A stretch of 64,000 bases of DNA from Effrenium voratum. Taxonomy: Eukaryota; Sar; Dinophyceae; Suessiales; Symbiodiniaceae. The position numbers were made by a program, and so were the translations under genes. Below the pieces are notes generated by a model. That model was not told where the DNA came from and made no database searches. It was given only the letters and a program-made list of their open reading frames with translations. Shown piece after piece: positions 33,872-45,247 of the stretch (positions are counted from its first letter, which is position 1; each line of letters opens with the position of its first letter). Location: positions 667,484 through 731,483 of the forward strand of contig CAUJNA010000569.1 in the NCBI GenBank assembly GCA_963377175.1, given 5' to 3'.

Positions 33872-36364
33872 ACACACTCGCTAAATCGCTCGCTCGCTCA
33901 CCCGCTTGTGGCAGTGTGTTGGTGCCAAGGACGTTGTTCCTTCTGACCGGTCTGGGAGGCTTGTAGCTCTCGACCTCCCACATTGGCCGGCTCGTAACGC
34001 TGCGTGGGCCACTTTGAAATGCATGTTCTGACGCTGCTGATCCTTCATGGGGATGCAAGGGCAACAGTTGGCAACAGCCAAAGCCTCAAAATTGCTTCTT
34101 CGCGCATGAAGTCGCGTCTGGGCCTCCTCCCTCGCCCCGCTGGCCATAGAAGCCATGGCAGGAGAAAGCGACCGAGAGGCCTTTCAATGTTGGTCGACGC
34201 TCACACGCAAAACGAGGGTCTCAAAAACCTGCTGCGCAATACTGGTCGCGTCCCGCACTTCAAGCATTCCAGTGTTGAGCAGCGGTGGGGCAAAAGGCAC
34301 AAACGTGTAGTTTGATAACTTCACTTCAATGTCCTCGATTCCATTGTCTGACTCCTCTGACCAGACATGCTCCTTCTTGACGATCAAAACGCCGGACGTT
34401 GACGGCCAGCCAAGTCTCCCGCAGCATCTTCAAAACTTAGAAGTATCTACTCGTGTGTAGATGCGTATGCTATGTGGGTTGTGCGTACACGTGCGTACAT
34501 GCGTGTCTGCCTGTGATGACTGTGATCTAAACGCAGCCTGCAGCCCGCGGCCAGATTTCACACAGTTCAGCCCACAAGACATCAGGTGTCTTCCGGGTGT
34601 ACCAGCTCCGTGTAACACGCGAAGGCTCGTTGCAACCCAAGCGAACTGACCTGCATGAATAAACAAGTTCCCCGGGCGAGACATCACATAAGGCAAAACG
34701 CGTGACGCTTGAACCCCGCAACAAAAAAAACACAAGAAAGAGGCCACACCGTACGGGAACTATGGAAAGAAATGGCAGGGTGAAGCGGGCTTGCTGGCAA
34801 CATCAAGCCAAACAAACGGCTTCTGTTCATGACCAGTGTGTTGTTCTAAATCAAAAAAGCACACCAGGTTCCCCAAAAAAAGCCTGACCTGCGTTGCTGG
34901 ATCCGCTCCTGGAATCCTTGGATCCGGTGTTCGGTTCAGCGTGGCGCTGACAATGTTCTTGCCCTCCGCGTAGCGCATGCCGACCTGGCAAACTGACTGC
35001 CTCAGGCCAATCCCCACGCCCGAACTTGGCTCTTAAACTGAATAGTACGGGGGAAGGGCGGGGCCACAGCTGACCCCAAACAGGCAAGCATTGATTGATA
35101 AGCTTCAGTCGGATGTGTGGGCAAAGAAGAAGAAGATGCTTCCAAGGTCGAACGGCGCCAGCCTTCGAGGAACTCTTGAGCCAGCGTGGATCTGCAAACT
35201 AATGATGCCAAGCCTAGAAATATGCGGAATGGTGTGCGTTTGAGTCTTGGCAAAGTCTACAAAGGTACAACAAACCAACAGTGCCTGAGGCAAGCTCCAT
35301 GGCTACAACAATCCAAAAGTTGCTCACCATGTTCCATTCTTCCCATTTTTCTTGTTCTTCCCACTCTTCCCATTTCCACTCCCCAGCCCATCAAGTTGAA
35401 ACGTCAACACGTCTGGAAAGAGGATCCAATGCGGCATTCGCAAGCAACAAAGGAACCGGCGCGGTGGTGAGTTCTTTGCGTGGGTGATTGGGGGAGGGTC
35501 TGTTGCGAAGAACACGCTCATGCCAGGGTGCTGCGCCAAAGTGACGACGCGTTGCTTTGTCTTGCCTTGGTAGACTCATCTGCTTGTCCAATTTGGCTCC
35601 AGTTTTTGCACAACCCTCCGTCCTGGAGTAGGCTCTTTCTGGTGGACCCGTGGTGCCTAGATAGTTTGACTGAATCGCCGGCCGAGCGTCTTTCGGATTT
35701 TCTGGACGGCCCGCTTGCCTGATAAGTGGCCGCGCGGAAACTTAACTAGGGAGCACGCACGCCAAGGATTCCACATTCAGCTGCGTTTGTTTTGTCTTTT
35801 GCTTACTTAGATGCAGGGTTGCGTTGCTTGAAGCTGACCGGGCCATGGAAAGCGGCAGTGAAGAATGTGGAGTGTGGACCTCCAGCCCGCAAGCGCGCTC
35901 GGATGCTCAGGGCAGAAGCAGTGAGATTGCGCTGCTTCTTTTTTGCTTTTGTTTTGGAACCCCTTTTCTTTTCAAGACCAACTTGCATACCCAACAAGGA
36001 CAAGCCCGAAACTTACTGCTTACGTGGGTGCGCGCTGGTGCAGAACCGACTAGGCTGCACAAAGGACCAATGACAATGACGCAGAATCCTGATTGCAAAG
36101 GCCCAGCCAAAATGAGGCTTGCAAAGATCCAAGAATGACACGCACAAGGGTTGAGAATCATGTGGGATAGTTTCAAGCAAAATTTGATACGCCGCCATTA
36201 AGGATGGCATGGCCCCAATAGGGATGGCATGTGCAACGTTCATTCAGAGGGACTTCGAAAGGCTTTGATGAGAACATTTTTTGCAAAAGGCCCGGCGAAA
36301 TCATCACGTCTGACTCTACGCGTCTAGTAAGAATAACGCTGGCAATCTTGGAGAGGGGTGGGAT
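33872..36364. other. 2.5 kb with no firm gene
   Basis: The most protein-like frames are 34387-34184 on - (LSNYTFVPFAPPLLNTGMLE, VFETLVLRVSVDQ), which could be an exon, and 36003-35803 on - (GLEKKRGSKTKAKKKQRN, NLS-like). Neither continues in a neighbouring frame and neither is recognised. The rest is unstructured. Confidence 0.35.
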
Positions 36365-37235
<871 letters not shown>

Positions 37236-37891
37236 ACACTTGCCCAGGGGCCCTCTACGATCAGATGGGGCCAGACCACAAAAATCTCATGTCTAGGGGT
37301 TGCAGGCCAGCAAGTGCGAAGGATTTGCGTGAAAGGTCATGTCCTCTTGCGGTGAACTTGTGAAGCTCTTCGGCTAAACACCATACTTTTGGAACTGTCT
37401 GAGTGATGGTCACTACCTACCGACCAAGGACCGGAGTGAAAAAAACTTTCCGTGGGCTGCGGGATGTTTGTTGAATAGTCTAGGGTGAAAGACGGGGTAA
37501 TTTCGCTGAGGCGAAACACACTGGGGCTGACGGCCGTTTGCGCACGAGGTGAACGAAGAAGTTAGGGGGGGTTCCACGTGAGGTGTATGTGCTTTTGGCT
37601 CAGGCAACACGCGCAATTTCTCTTTCCCGCAAAGAATTTTGGAGTTCAAGTGAGTACAATACTGCGTCTCTTGTGGAAGCTGTAGACTTGGGAGTTCAAA
37701 CCTAGGCTTCGGTGTGTGTTCTCACAAGCACGCAGGCAAAGAAAGACATCATCTTTTGATGATCATCCCCAAGCGCACGCCTCTGGTAGTGCTCTTCGAG
37801 TGATGCTACTCTAGTCCCCCTGTGCTGCTGTTGCGCTCTTCTAGTGATGCTCCTCTCTCTCTCTCTCTTTCTTTCTCTCTCTCTCTCTCTC
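37236..37891. other. no gene recognised; ends in CT microsatellite
   Basis: Short frames only. Bases 37850-37890 are (CT)n, the target tract into which the copia element inserted. Confidence 0.6.
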
Positions 37892-38076
37892 GTAAAATCG
37901 GAGTTACAATTACTACAAGTGCAAACGCAGTGTTGTTTCTAACACAAGCAAATGTAGTCTGCTGCAGCCTTTGTTTTCTCCAGCTGTAGTCGGGCTGAGG
38001 CCCAAGGCCTGTGGTATGTGATAACTATCAGTGTAGCGCACATGCAACTGTATTTTGCACTCACTGTAGTTTGACA
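37892..38076 (-). repeat. 3' LTR of copy 2
   Basis: Same sequence as 45248-45433 apart from about 4 percent differences. It ends CCGATTTTAC before the CT tract. The 5' end has the usual TG; the 3' end lacks the usual CA. Confidence 0.9.
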
Positions 38077-38092
38077 CGCCCCCTCGGTTGAG
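38077..38092 (-). other. polypurine tract before the 3' LTR
   Basis: On - the bases before TGTCAAAC read CCGAGGGGGCG. The GAGGGGG core sits where plus-strand priming is expected in LTR elements. Confidence 0.55.
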
Positions 38093-38425
38093 CAATCTGA
38101 AAGTGTTGCGCAACCGTAGTAGAAAAGGGGGAAACCAAAAGACTGACATGTAGTTTTCTTCTCCTTGAAAAATGACCGAAAGTAGGTCTACTACAACGCT
38201 GCTGGTTGTAGTTCATCCAACCCTTAAAAGGCCAAAAGAATGTAGTGGCTGTACAGGGTCCTAGTTAACTCTCAGGAGTCGTCAGATGTTGTAGTCCAGC
38301 ATGTAGTGGTCAAGCATGCTTTTGCCAGCAGTGAAGTCTGTAGACGTGCACTAGCTTCAGCCTGTCACCCAGTGTGCTGAAGTAGTGTGTAGTTGTTAGA
38401 ATCGGGAGCTCCCCGTAGTCGATTG

Positions 38426-38926
38426 TCATCGATCTTGGGTGCTGCCAGTGGTAGTCCGCAGTTGCAGGAGGTAGTTTTTGAGTTGCAGTCGTTGTGGTGG
38501 AGTGAGGTCTGTCATGGTGAGTAGTGTGATGCCGTAGTATTGTGCTTTTGCTGAGAATGGTAGTGATTTCTTTGCGCTGGAAGTCATGTAGTTGGTCGTG
38601 GTGGTTGAGGTAGTGGAGTAGCTCAGGTAGTAGCAGGGGCATGTGGTAGTTCCAAATGTAACTAACTGCTCTTCAGGCTGTAGATGTCGGTGAACCTGCT
38701 CATGTCGTAGTCCACCTTGTAGATGTGTTGTGTGTTGTGAAAGTGGAAGGTAGTGTGTTGTTCGAATGGAGAGCATGTAGGAAATGTAGTTGCGGGTGAA
38801 GTGGAGTAGTTGTCCTGAGGTAAGGTGCCTCAGCAATAGTTCTTTCTCAATCTGTAGCTTGACAACAATGTAGTTGTTAGTGTGACTGGTTGTGGTGCGG
38901 AAGAAGGTTGTGTGGTAGTAGTGCAC
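38426..38926 (-). CDS. 3' accessory frame B of the copia element
   Basis: 166 codons from a GTG. After about residue 20 it has VVKLQIEKELLLRHLTSGQL and LHFTRNYISYMLSI, likely helices, a His/Gln/Thr-rich middle and LTPPQRLQLKNYLLQL near the end. An ATG (MAEARALLPHNLLPHHNQSH) sits just upstream in the next frame, so a one-base indel may have separated the start. No family is recognised. Its place and the intact helical parts make it a candidate extra gene of the element. Confidence 0.4.
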   Translation of the reverse strand: MHYYHTTFFRTTTSHTNNYIVVKLQIEKELLLRHLTSGQLLHFTRNYISYMLSIRTTHYLPLSQHTTHLQGGLRHEQVHRHLQPEEQLVTFGTTTCPCYYLSYSTTSTTTTNYMTSSAKKSLPFSAKAQYYGITLLTMTDLTPPQRLQLKNYLLQLRTTTGSTQDR

Positions 38927-38947
38927 GGGCTTCTGCCATGGTGATGC

Positions 38948-39277
38948 TCAGGTCGCCCGGGATGCACTGTAGTGGTCGGTTGTAGTCGAGTTGGCTGAGT
39001 GGTGTCGACTGGTGTAGTGAGAGTAGTTGGTACTCTTCAAGCGTGAATGCGGTAGTTGTTTCGTGATTGCTGATGGCTGGTAGTAAGGTGTGGTATTGGG
39101 CGTTGTGCGGTTGAAGTGGTAGTTGTTCTCGTTGTAGATGGGCGCTGGTAGTGACCCTTCTTGGTCACTCGAGTCTGTATTCTCCACGACAAGTGGAGTC
39201 GATGCTCGATCGGGTGTAGTGATACCCATAGTGGCATCAACACTCGAAGGTCCAGCGGCCATGGCTGTAGTGGACAC
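38948..39277 (-). CDS. 3' accessory frame A of the copia element
   Basis: Lies between RNase H and the 3' LTR, where copia elements usually have only a short untranslated tail. ATG at about 39262 after a GTG at 39277; about 105 residues, starting MAAGPSSVDATMGITTPDRA, with an acidic VVENTDSSDQEGSL and then an Asn/Thr/Tyr/Pro-rich part. No membrane segment, signal peptide or known domain is seen. It could be a disordered element protein, or chance. Confidence 0.35.
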   Translation of the reverse strand: MSTTAMAAGPSSVDATMGITTPDRASTPLVVENTDSSDQEGSLPAPIYNENNYHFNRTTPNTTPYYQPSAITKQLPHSRLKSTNYSHYTSRHHSANSTTTDHYSASRAT

Positions 39278-39548
39278 AAAAAGGTAATGAAACGGGGCAG
39301 TGCAAATGAGCCGGAGTAGTGGCTAACGAACGGCGCATGCAGACATGTAATGAAACAAGCAGCTGTAGTGTCTTCTGAAGCCGCCTATCATGCCGCCAAA
39401 AGTGCAAGTGACATTACCTGTAGTTACTGTTACTTACATACCAAAAGTGTCATGTTACATGTAGCTGCTACATACAAACATGTGTGAAGTCGTTGTTGTT
39501 GTTGTTGTTGTTGTTGTTGTGAATCAGTTGCGCTGGTCGTTCGTAGTG

Positions 39549-40215
39549 CTACATGCGTACCCCAATGCTCTGAATGAGCCTGTGTAGTGTTTCCTTGCTA
39601 ATGTATTTGGTAAACAAATCTGCGCCGTTGTGGAGTGTGTTGATCTTAAGGATTCTGATGATGTCGTGTTTCATGAGGTCCTGTGTGTAGAGAAATTTGA
39701 GGTGGATGTGCTTTGCTCGGTTGCTTGTACCTTGTCGTGTAGCAATGCTCTTGCCTGCTGTGGAGTCTGTGTGAATGCGTAGGTTTAGTTTGCTGCAAAT
39801 GTTGGTTTCAAGTAGGAAGTTTCTGAGGTGTAGTCCCTCATTAACTCCCGCGCAGATGGTGTAGAGTTCAGATTCTGCTGAACTGAGTGCTATTGTAGCC
39901 TGTGTTCCGCTGCCACATGCAACTGTTGTTCCAAGAAAGATGATGTTGAATCCTGAAGTTGACTTCCTGGTAGTAGGGCATCCTGCCCAGCTGGCATCGA
40001 CATGAACGTCGAGATCCAGGATGTTGTTGGTGTTTGCTCTGGGTGTCGTTGTTGGTTCTATGGTAAATTTGTAGTGTTTGGCGCCGTGCAAGTAGCGTAG
40101 TAAGTGTTTGACTCTCTTTTGTGAAAGTTCTGTATGCGCTGTGAGGTCTCGTGCTAGTTCTTTTGTTGCGTGTGCGATGTCTGGTCGTGTGTGTGCTGCT
40201 AACCATTGAAGTTTA
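39549..40215 (-). pseudogene. RT tail and RNase H of copy 2
   Basis: After a frame change near 40205 the frame reads VGKLQWLAAHTRPDIAHATK, LSQKRVKHLLRYLHGAKHY, then RNase H with LDVHVDASWAG, IALSSAESELYTICAG, LNLRIHTDSTAGKSIA and HNGADLFTKYISKETLHRL. The four acidic residues D, E, D, D are present. It ends at a stop at 39549. Confidence 0.92.
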
Positions 40216-41049
40216 CCAACGACCCTTCTGTATATTTTGTGTTGTTCGTGGGCAAGTATGGTTTGTAGTGGGCGATTCCTGGAGCGGTCACCGTGTTGCA
40301 GTTGGTCATTCCAGTCTGCTCGATCATGTTGTCGATGTAGGAGTCCTGTAGTCCCAGGTTGCAGTAGTTGCCGAAGTCGTCGACGTTTCTTCCCAGGAAC
40401 TGTTGTGGTTTGCCAGGCTCGAGGTGGCCGATGTGCTTGAGTACAACCTGCTTCTGGATGGCCTCGAACATGGAGTCGACAGTAGTCTTGTCTCCAAGTA
40501 CCAGTAGGTCGTCCACGTAGACCATGATGTAGCAGTCGCGAGTCGCATTGGTGTAGATGTTAGGTTCTGACTTTAGTCTTACAAAGCTGAGCCTTCGTAG
40601 TATTTCAGCCAGGTAATCCTGCCATGCTGTAGATGAGCTGCGTACATGGCTTTCTTTAGCCGCCATAGTTTGTTCTGTAATGGACAAAGTTCTTTAGGTG
40701 GCCAAAGGTAGACGTCGCGTTGTGCGCCGTTGTGGTTCTTTGCAATGGGTGCGCGTAGAAATGCCGTAGAGACGTCGCCTAGTCGCGCGATCCAGTTTGG
40801 TCGTGACATTTGTAGTGCGAGAAGTGTCCGTAGCGTCGTGAACATTGGCGTAGAGGCGTAGACTGAGTCTTCGTCCTCGGTCTTCTCAGTGTAGCCTTTT
40901 GCGACGATTCTACTTCGCACCCCTGGTCCTTTCTTTCTGTGGACCCACCTTGTAGGGATTGCTTCTTTGATGACGTTGTCGTCAACTGTAGACGCATCTA
41001 CTTCATCGTAGAGGTCATGTAGTTTCACTTGATTTGACTCGTGTTTCAT
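40199..41049 (-). pseudogene. reverse transcriptase of copy 2
   Basis: The frame 41049-40579 has IPTRWVHRKKGPGVRSRIVA, STPMFTTLRTLLAL and RLGDVSTAFLRAPI, the last with the first catalytic Asp, then VYLWPP and LWRLKKAMYAA. A one-base shift near 40640 moves into the frame 40687-40199 with YIMVYVDDLLVLGD; YVDD is at 40519-40508. QQFLGRNVDDFG follows. All three catalytic Asp are kept. RT would copy element RNA inside the particle. Confidence 0.92.
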
Positions 41050-41935
41050 TCCTTCCGAACCTTCCAGTAGTTGTGTTTCCTCGTAACCTTCGTTGTCGAA
41101 GATTATAGGTTGGTTTTCGGAGGTGTCGTCGTTTTGTGTAGGGAGTGATGGCTGTTCCGTTGGGAAGTGTCACTGCGTTAATTTTCTGTCGTAGTGGTTG
41201 TGGTTCTTTTGGTTGCTTGTTGCGTTGATCTGATTGTAGTGTCCTTTGAGGTCTTCTGTGCTTTGGTTGGTTGCATTCCTTCTTCCGGTCATGCGTCTTA
41301 GTGTTTGTTGAGGTGGTGCTGGTAGTGGTGGATGTTGCCGTCCGGTTGGTGAAGTAGCCATGGGGCTATCCGGTAGTGGTCGTGAACTTGACGTCGATGT
41401 CGACGGAAGCCGTGGAGGTGACGTAGCGCGTTGTTGTTTTGTTGCGGGTTCCACGACAATGTCGTCCGTCACGCTCGTCTGTTGTCCGAAGTCTTGCGTA
41501 GATCGTCTCTTCTCTGACGATTGTAGGCGTGTCCAACAGTGTTGCAAACGACGGGTTGTAAGTGTTCCGTCGTGGCGCCCAAGGTGTGCCGGAAACTTTG
41601 TTTAGTAGTACGGGTCGTATTTGAAGTCTGGGTGTAGTCTCCGTACTGTTCGTACATTTTGTACGCCTGTTTCCGTTGCGACGTAGTTTTCTCCGGTTTC
41701 GGAAACTGTTCCGAGCCAGATGCATTTCTGCATTCGTAGGTCTGCTTTTGGAAGTTTCTTGTGTTGTGGTGGAAGGTACAGTAGTGTTTCGCCAAATTCG
41801 CAAATCGCTCGCTCGTAGTTTCTTCCAAGCGACGTTCGAAGCTTGTGTAGCCGTCTGAGTGGATGACGTAGCGATTTACCATCCATGCTGCATGTCGTAC
41901 TATCCAAGGTAGTGGACAGTGCTTTGTGGACACTG
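41050..41935 (-). pseudogene. integrase C-terminus and linker of copy 2
   Basis: The frame 41939-41469 begins the region (NRYVIHSDGYTSFERR); the frame 41907-41602 carries on with RNYERAICEFGETLLYLPP, MQKCIWLGTVSETGENYV and TETGVQNVRTVRRL, the beta-rich C-terminus of copia integrase. Below 41600 a Ser/Thr/Pro-rich linker leads to RT (TSPPRLPSTSTSSSRPLP). Confidence 0.8.
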
Positions 41936-43240
41936 TCATGCTGTAGTTGCTCTCAACTTGTGCTTTGACAAAGCGTACCTGTCCGAGGAGTGTTCTATGT
42001 AGTCGCTCAACGCTTCCTTGATTCCTTGACTGTTGCTGCTGTAGGAGGGTGCATGTCGAACAGTCATTGAGCCAACTTTGGCTGCTGTAGCTGTTAGAAG
42101 TGCGTTGAATGTGTCTTCGTTGTCACCTCGTAGAATTCCTTGTGTTCTTCCGCACTCAAAGATGAATGCTTGTAGGCTGTTGACCATGTAGTCCATCCTT
42201 GCTGACTTGTCCGAGACCATTACCGCCACACACAGTTGTGTAGTAACACCAACTGCTGTTAAGACTGGTATGGTCTTCGGATCCTGTTGTGACTTGATGT
42301 AGGCAAAGTCTACTTGAATGACAGGTTGTCGCGAGTGTTGTTTCTCGTAGTTGTCTTGGCGTCCCTTGCCTTGCGCGCAAATTGGACACCAATTTCTGTG
42401 TGGTAGGTGTGTCAAGTTGTGTTCTGCTATTTGTTGTGGAGTTGGTTGCTGCGGTTGTCGTAGTCCTCTTGCTCTGTGTGCTTCGTGATGCTCGTGTTGT
42501 TGATCCTCACCGTGGTTCTCCTGGATGTACTCGTGATCTTTCTTTATGGTGAACCTTGTTGTTGCTTTCCACCGAAATGGTAGCGCTGCGTTGCCCATGA
42601 CTGTCCAGTCGTCTTTGCGTTGCGAAACTTCTCCAAAGTTGTTGTTAGTGATCGTAGTCCTGTGAGGTTCGCGTGTGCTACTTGGTGGATGTCCTGGTCC
42701 ATCTGTTGGAGAAAACAGTGTAGTTCTCAGTGATGTGTGGCCCCTTATCCAGTAGTCACCTTGTCTTTCCCAGTAGTCTTGGTTGTCTTCCTGTGCTGCG
42801 AGTGGCCTCTGTATTGCTCCTTTGCGTTGTGTGGTGTCACGGTTTGTAGAAGATGCTGCTTTAGGTCTCCATATCTTTTGTTGAGCTCGTAGTTGAACGA
42901 CTGACCTTGTTGGTGGTGTATCCATTAGCTGTTGTGGTTGTGAGCTCTGCCTTGTTGGTGTGGTCTTTGATGTTGCTCTGCGTGTAGGTGTTATCTTTCT
43001 TCTGAATCTAGTTTCTCCAGTCCAGTTGTCACCTTCTAGTCTTCTTTGTAGTTCTTGCTTGGAAAGTTGTTTGGGTTCTCTTGTAGTTGTTCTGGCTCTT
43101 GCCCTTGTCTGTTGATGATGGTTAGTCGCCAATCATCTAGTTCTCCTACTGGTGTTGGGCAGCCGCTGTTGTGTGGTGTGAAGAGTGCTTTGCGCGGTCG
43201 TTTGTGAACTCTGATGGCGTAGCCACCATCAAGTTTCCAG
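41936..43240 (-). pseudogene. tether and integrase of copy 2
   Basis: The frame 43272-43036 has LDGGYAIRVHKRPRKALFTP, and the frame 43132-41936 (398 codons) starts with a charged tether, then DYWIRGHTSLRTTLFSPTDG, a second copy of the same kind of module. The HHCC zinc finger is HNLTHLPHRNWCPICAQGKG (about residues 245-265). The catalytic triad is VDFAYI, LRGDNEDTF and QGIKEALSD, so D, D and E are all present. The frame stops at 41936 before the integrase C-terminus. Integrase would join cDNA to chromosomal DNA in the nucleus. Confidence 0.9.
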
Positions 43241-43243
43241 TGG

Positions 43244-43558
43244 TCAGTGTTTCCACCAAGGATCTGTCGCATTCCTTGGTCTGTGTGTGTGTGAGTGGTG
43301 CAATTTGTTCTTGTTGTTTTTTGCTTTCTCTGTAGGTTGAATCACAGCAATGGATTTTCCATTGTCTGTAGTCATTGGGTAGATGTCAAATCCTGTGGGG
43401 ATGTCGATCTTTTCTGCTCGTAGGTAGAAAAGTCCTGAGTGTCTGATGAGGTGTGCTTGTTGTGGTCCATGTGTGATGGTGCAGTGTCGCGGATTGAAGT
43501 CGAGTCCACATCCTCTATCAAGTAGCCTTGATGCGCTGAGGATAGGATACTTCACATC
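43244..43558 (-). pseudogene. protease C-terminal part of copy 2
   Basis: Continues in the same frame after a TGA at 43561-43559. DVKYPILSASRLLDRG and LIRHSGLFYLRAEKIDIPTG are typical of the copia retropepsin tail and pre-integrase region. The sister element has TGT (Cys) at the stop position, which shows that the TGA is a point mutation. Confidence 0.85.
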
Positions 43559-45240
43559 TCAAACGTAGTGGGGTATCATGATCCTGAAGTTGTCCTGCCT
43601 GTAGGGAACATATTTGACGCCATAGACAGGAATCTTATTGTTTGTAATTGTGTAGAGTTGTGGAACTGATTCTCCACAAGGTCGTAGTGGTAGGTCTGGT
43701 GCGTAGTCCTTCGGGCAAACATGTGCAGATGCTCCTGAGTTGGCCAGCAGGTGATGGTATGACTTGAAGTTGGAATACACGATGTAGTGTTTGATGGTGT
43801 CCTCAATCTTCTTGTTTCTTTGCTGTTGCGTTGCTGCTGCTACGCCGAAGTGCAGTTGCGTTGTGCCCTCTTGGGGGAATTGTTGAAAGCTCTTGCTGTG
43901 GCCGTTCCATGATGTTGTGTGTGTTGTTTTCTTTCCAAGTAGTGATTTGAGTTTGCGCTTGTGTAGTAGTGACTTTGCTTGTCTGATGTGTCCAATGGTA
44001 AGGTGTGACTCATTGATGCCTCCAATATAGTTTGCAGTGTCTTCGTAGCTGTTGTCATTCCAATCCCAGTTGTTGTCATAGTCGTAGGCGTTCCCATTCT
44101 CCCCCATGTAGTTTATCTCGTGTTGTCCTTCTTCTCCTTCGTAGTACCAGCCCCACGTGTCGTTCACACCCTGAGGTAGTTCTTCATTGTTGTCTTGATC
44201 TGCTTGTTCTTGGTCTAGTGGATGTAGTTCTTCTCCTTCTCCGACGTGCCACACAGGCACTCTGCAGTCCTGGGCCCAATGCCAGGCTTGCCACATCGGT
44301 GGCATGTCATGTAGTTGTTGCTTCCTTTTCCTTTTGCTTTGCTGTAGGTTCCTTGGCCTTTGTAGCCCTTGCTTGATCCGAAGCCTTTGGATCCTGAGTA
44401 GCCTTTTCCTTTGCTCTTGTTGTATCCTCCTTTGTTGTTTTCCTTTGTTGCCTTTGTCAAATCCCTTGTAGTGTCCTTTGCTCCTGTATTTGCCTTTGCC
44501 TTTGCTTCCTTTGTAGTGGCCTGTGCCTGTTCCTTTGCTTTTGTAGTTTCTTCCTTTCCTCCAAATGTTGTCAACGTCCATTGGTTCAGAAGTCGACCTT
44601 GAGAAAGCTGACATCGTCTTGTAGTAGTCCAGGATGACTGCTCTGATCTCGTTGTGGTTCGTGATCCTTCCAGCTCGCAGTTGGAGATGTTGTTGCAGCG
44701 CTCCTTTGGTTTTGTCGAGTAGTGTTGCGATTTTTATTCCATCTGGTAGTGCTGTGCCGTTGTCTTTCTCGTAGCGGTTGATGTCGTATTCCCATTGTAG
44801 GAATTGCTCTTCAAACTGCGCTTCATTGAATGTAGGTTCCAGTAGCTTGGTAAGGTAGCCAACGCTTCGTGTTCCTACTGGTAGGCTGAACCTGTTGCGC
44901 AAGAATCGTAGTGTTTCACATCCATTTGCGTTGTAGCGGTTTTGCCTTACTACTGTAGCTGCTGCTCCCTGACAGAATTTGATAAGGATGTAGTGTAGAT
45001 ATCTGGAGAGGTCTACTGCTTTGCTTGCTTGTGTAGGGTCGAGTATGTGCGTTCTAACGTCTGCATCCTCAATCTGTCGTGTAGCTACTTGTGCTACTTG
45101 TAGCACCAGGTCGAAGTCTCGGTCTATGAGTCCGAGGTATGCTTGTAGCTTGAACAGCCATTCTTCATACTGGGAGTAGTCACCAGTGAAGAAGGGCGGT
45201 GGCAGCTTGTACCGTCTCCTGACATGTCGTAGTTTGGCAT
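43559..45240 (-). pseudogene. Gag and protease N-part of copy 2
   Basis: The ATG at 45240-45238 gives MPNYDMSGDGT; a one-base shift near 45205 leads into KLPPPFFTGDYSQYEEW and the 515-codon frame 45106-43559. Residues 1-150 are the helical Gag body. A KGKGKYRSKGHYKGF tract follows. Near 44440 one extra A shifts the frame, and near 44278 one missing C restores it. Between them the real product lies in the next frame, giving SKGKGYSGSKGFG and the knuckle start CHRCGKPG; after the second indel comes HWAQDC, so the intact form would be CX2CX4HX4C. At about 43735 the protease motif reads LLANSGASAHVCP: the codon is AAC (Asn) where GAC (Asp) is required. Gag would coat RNA and the protease would cut the polyprotein; neither can work here. 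Confidence 0.9.
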
Positions 45241-45247
45241 GTGATTC

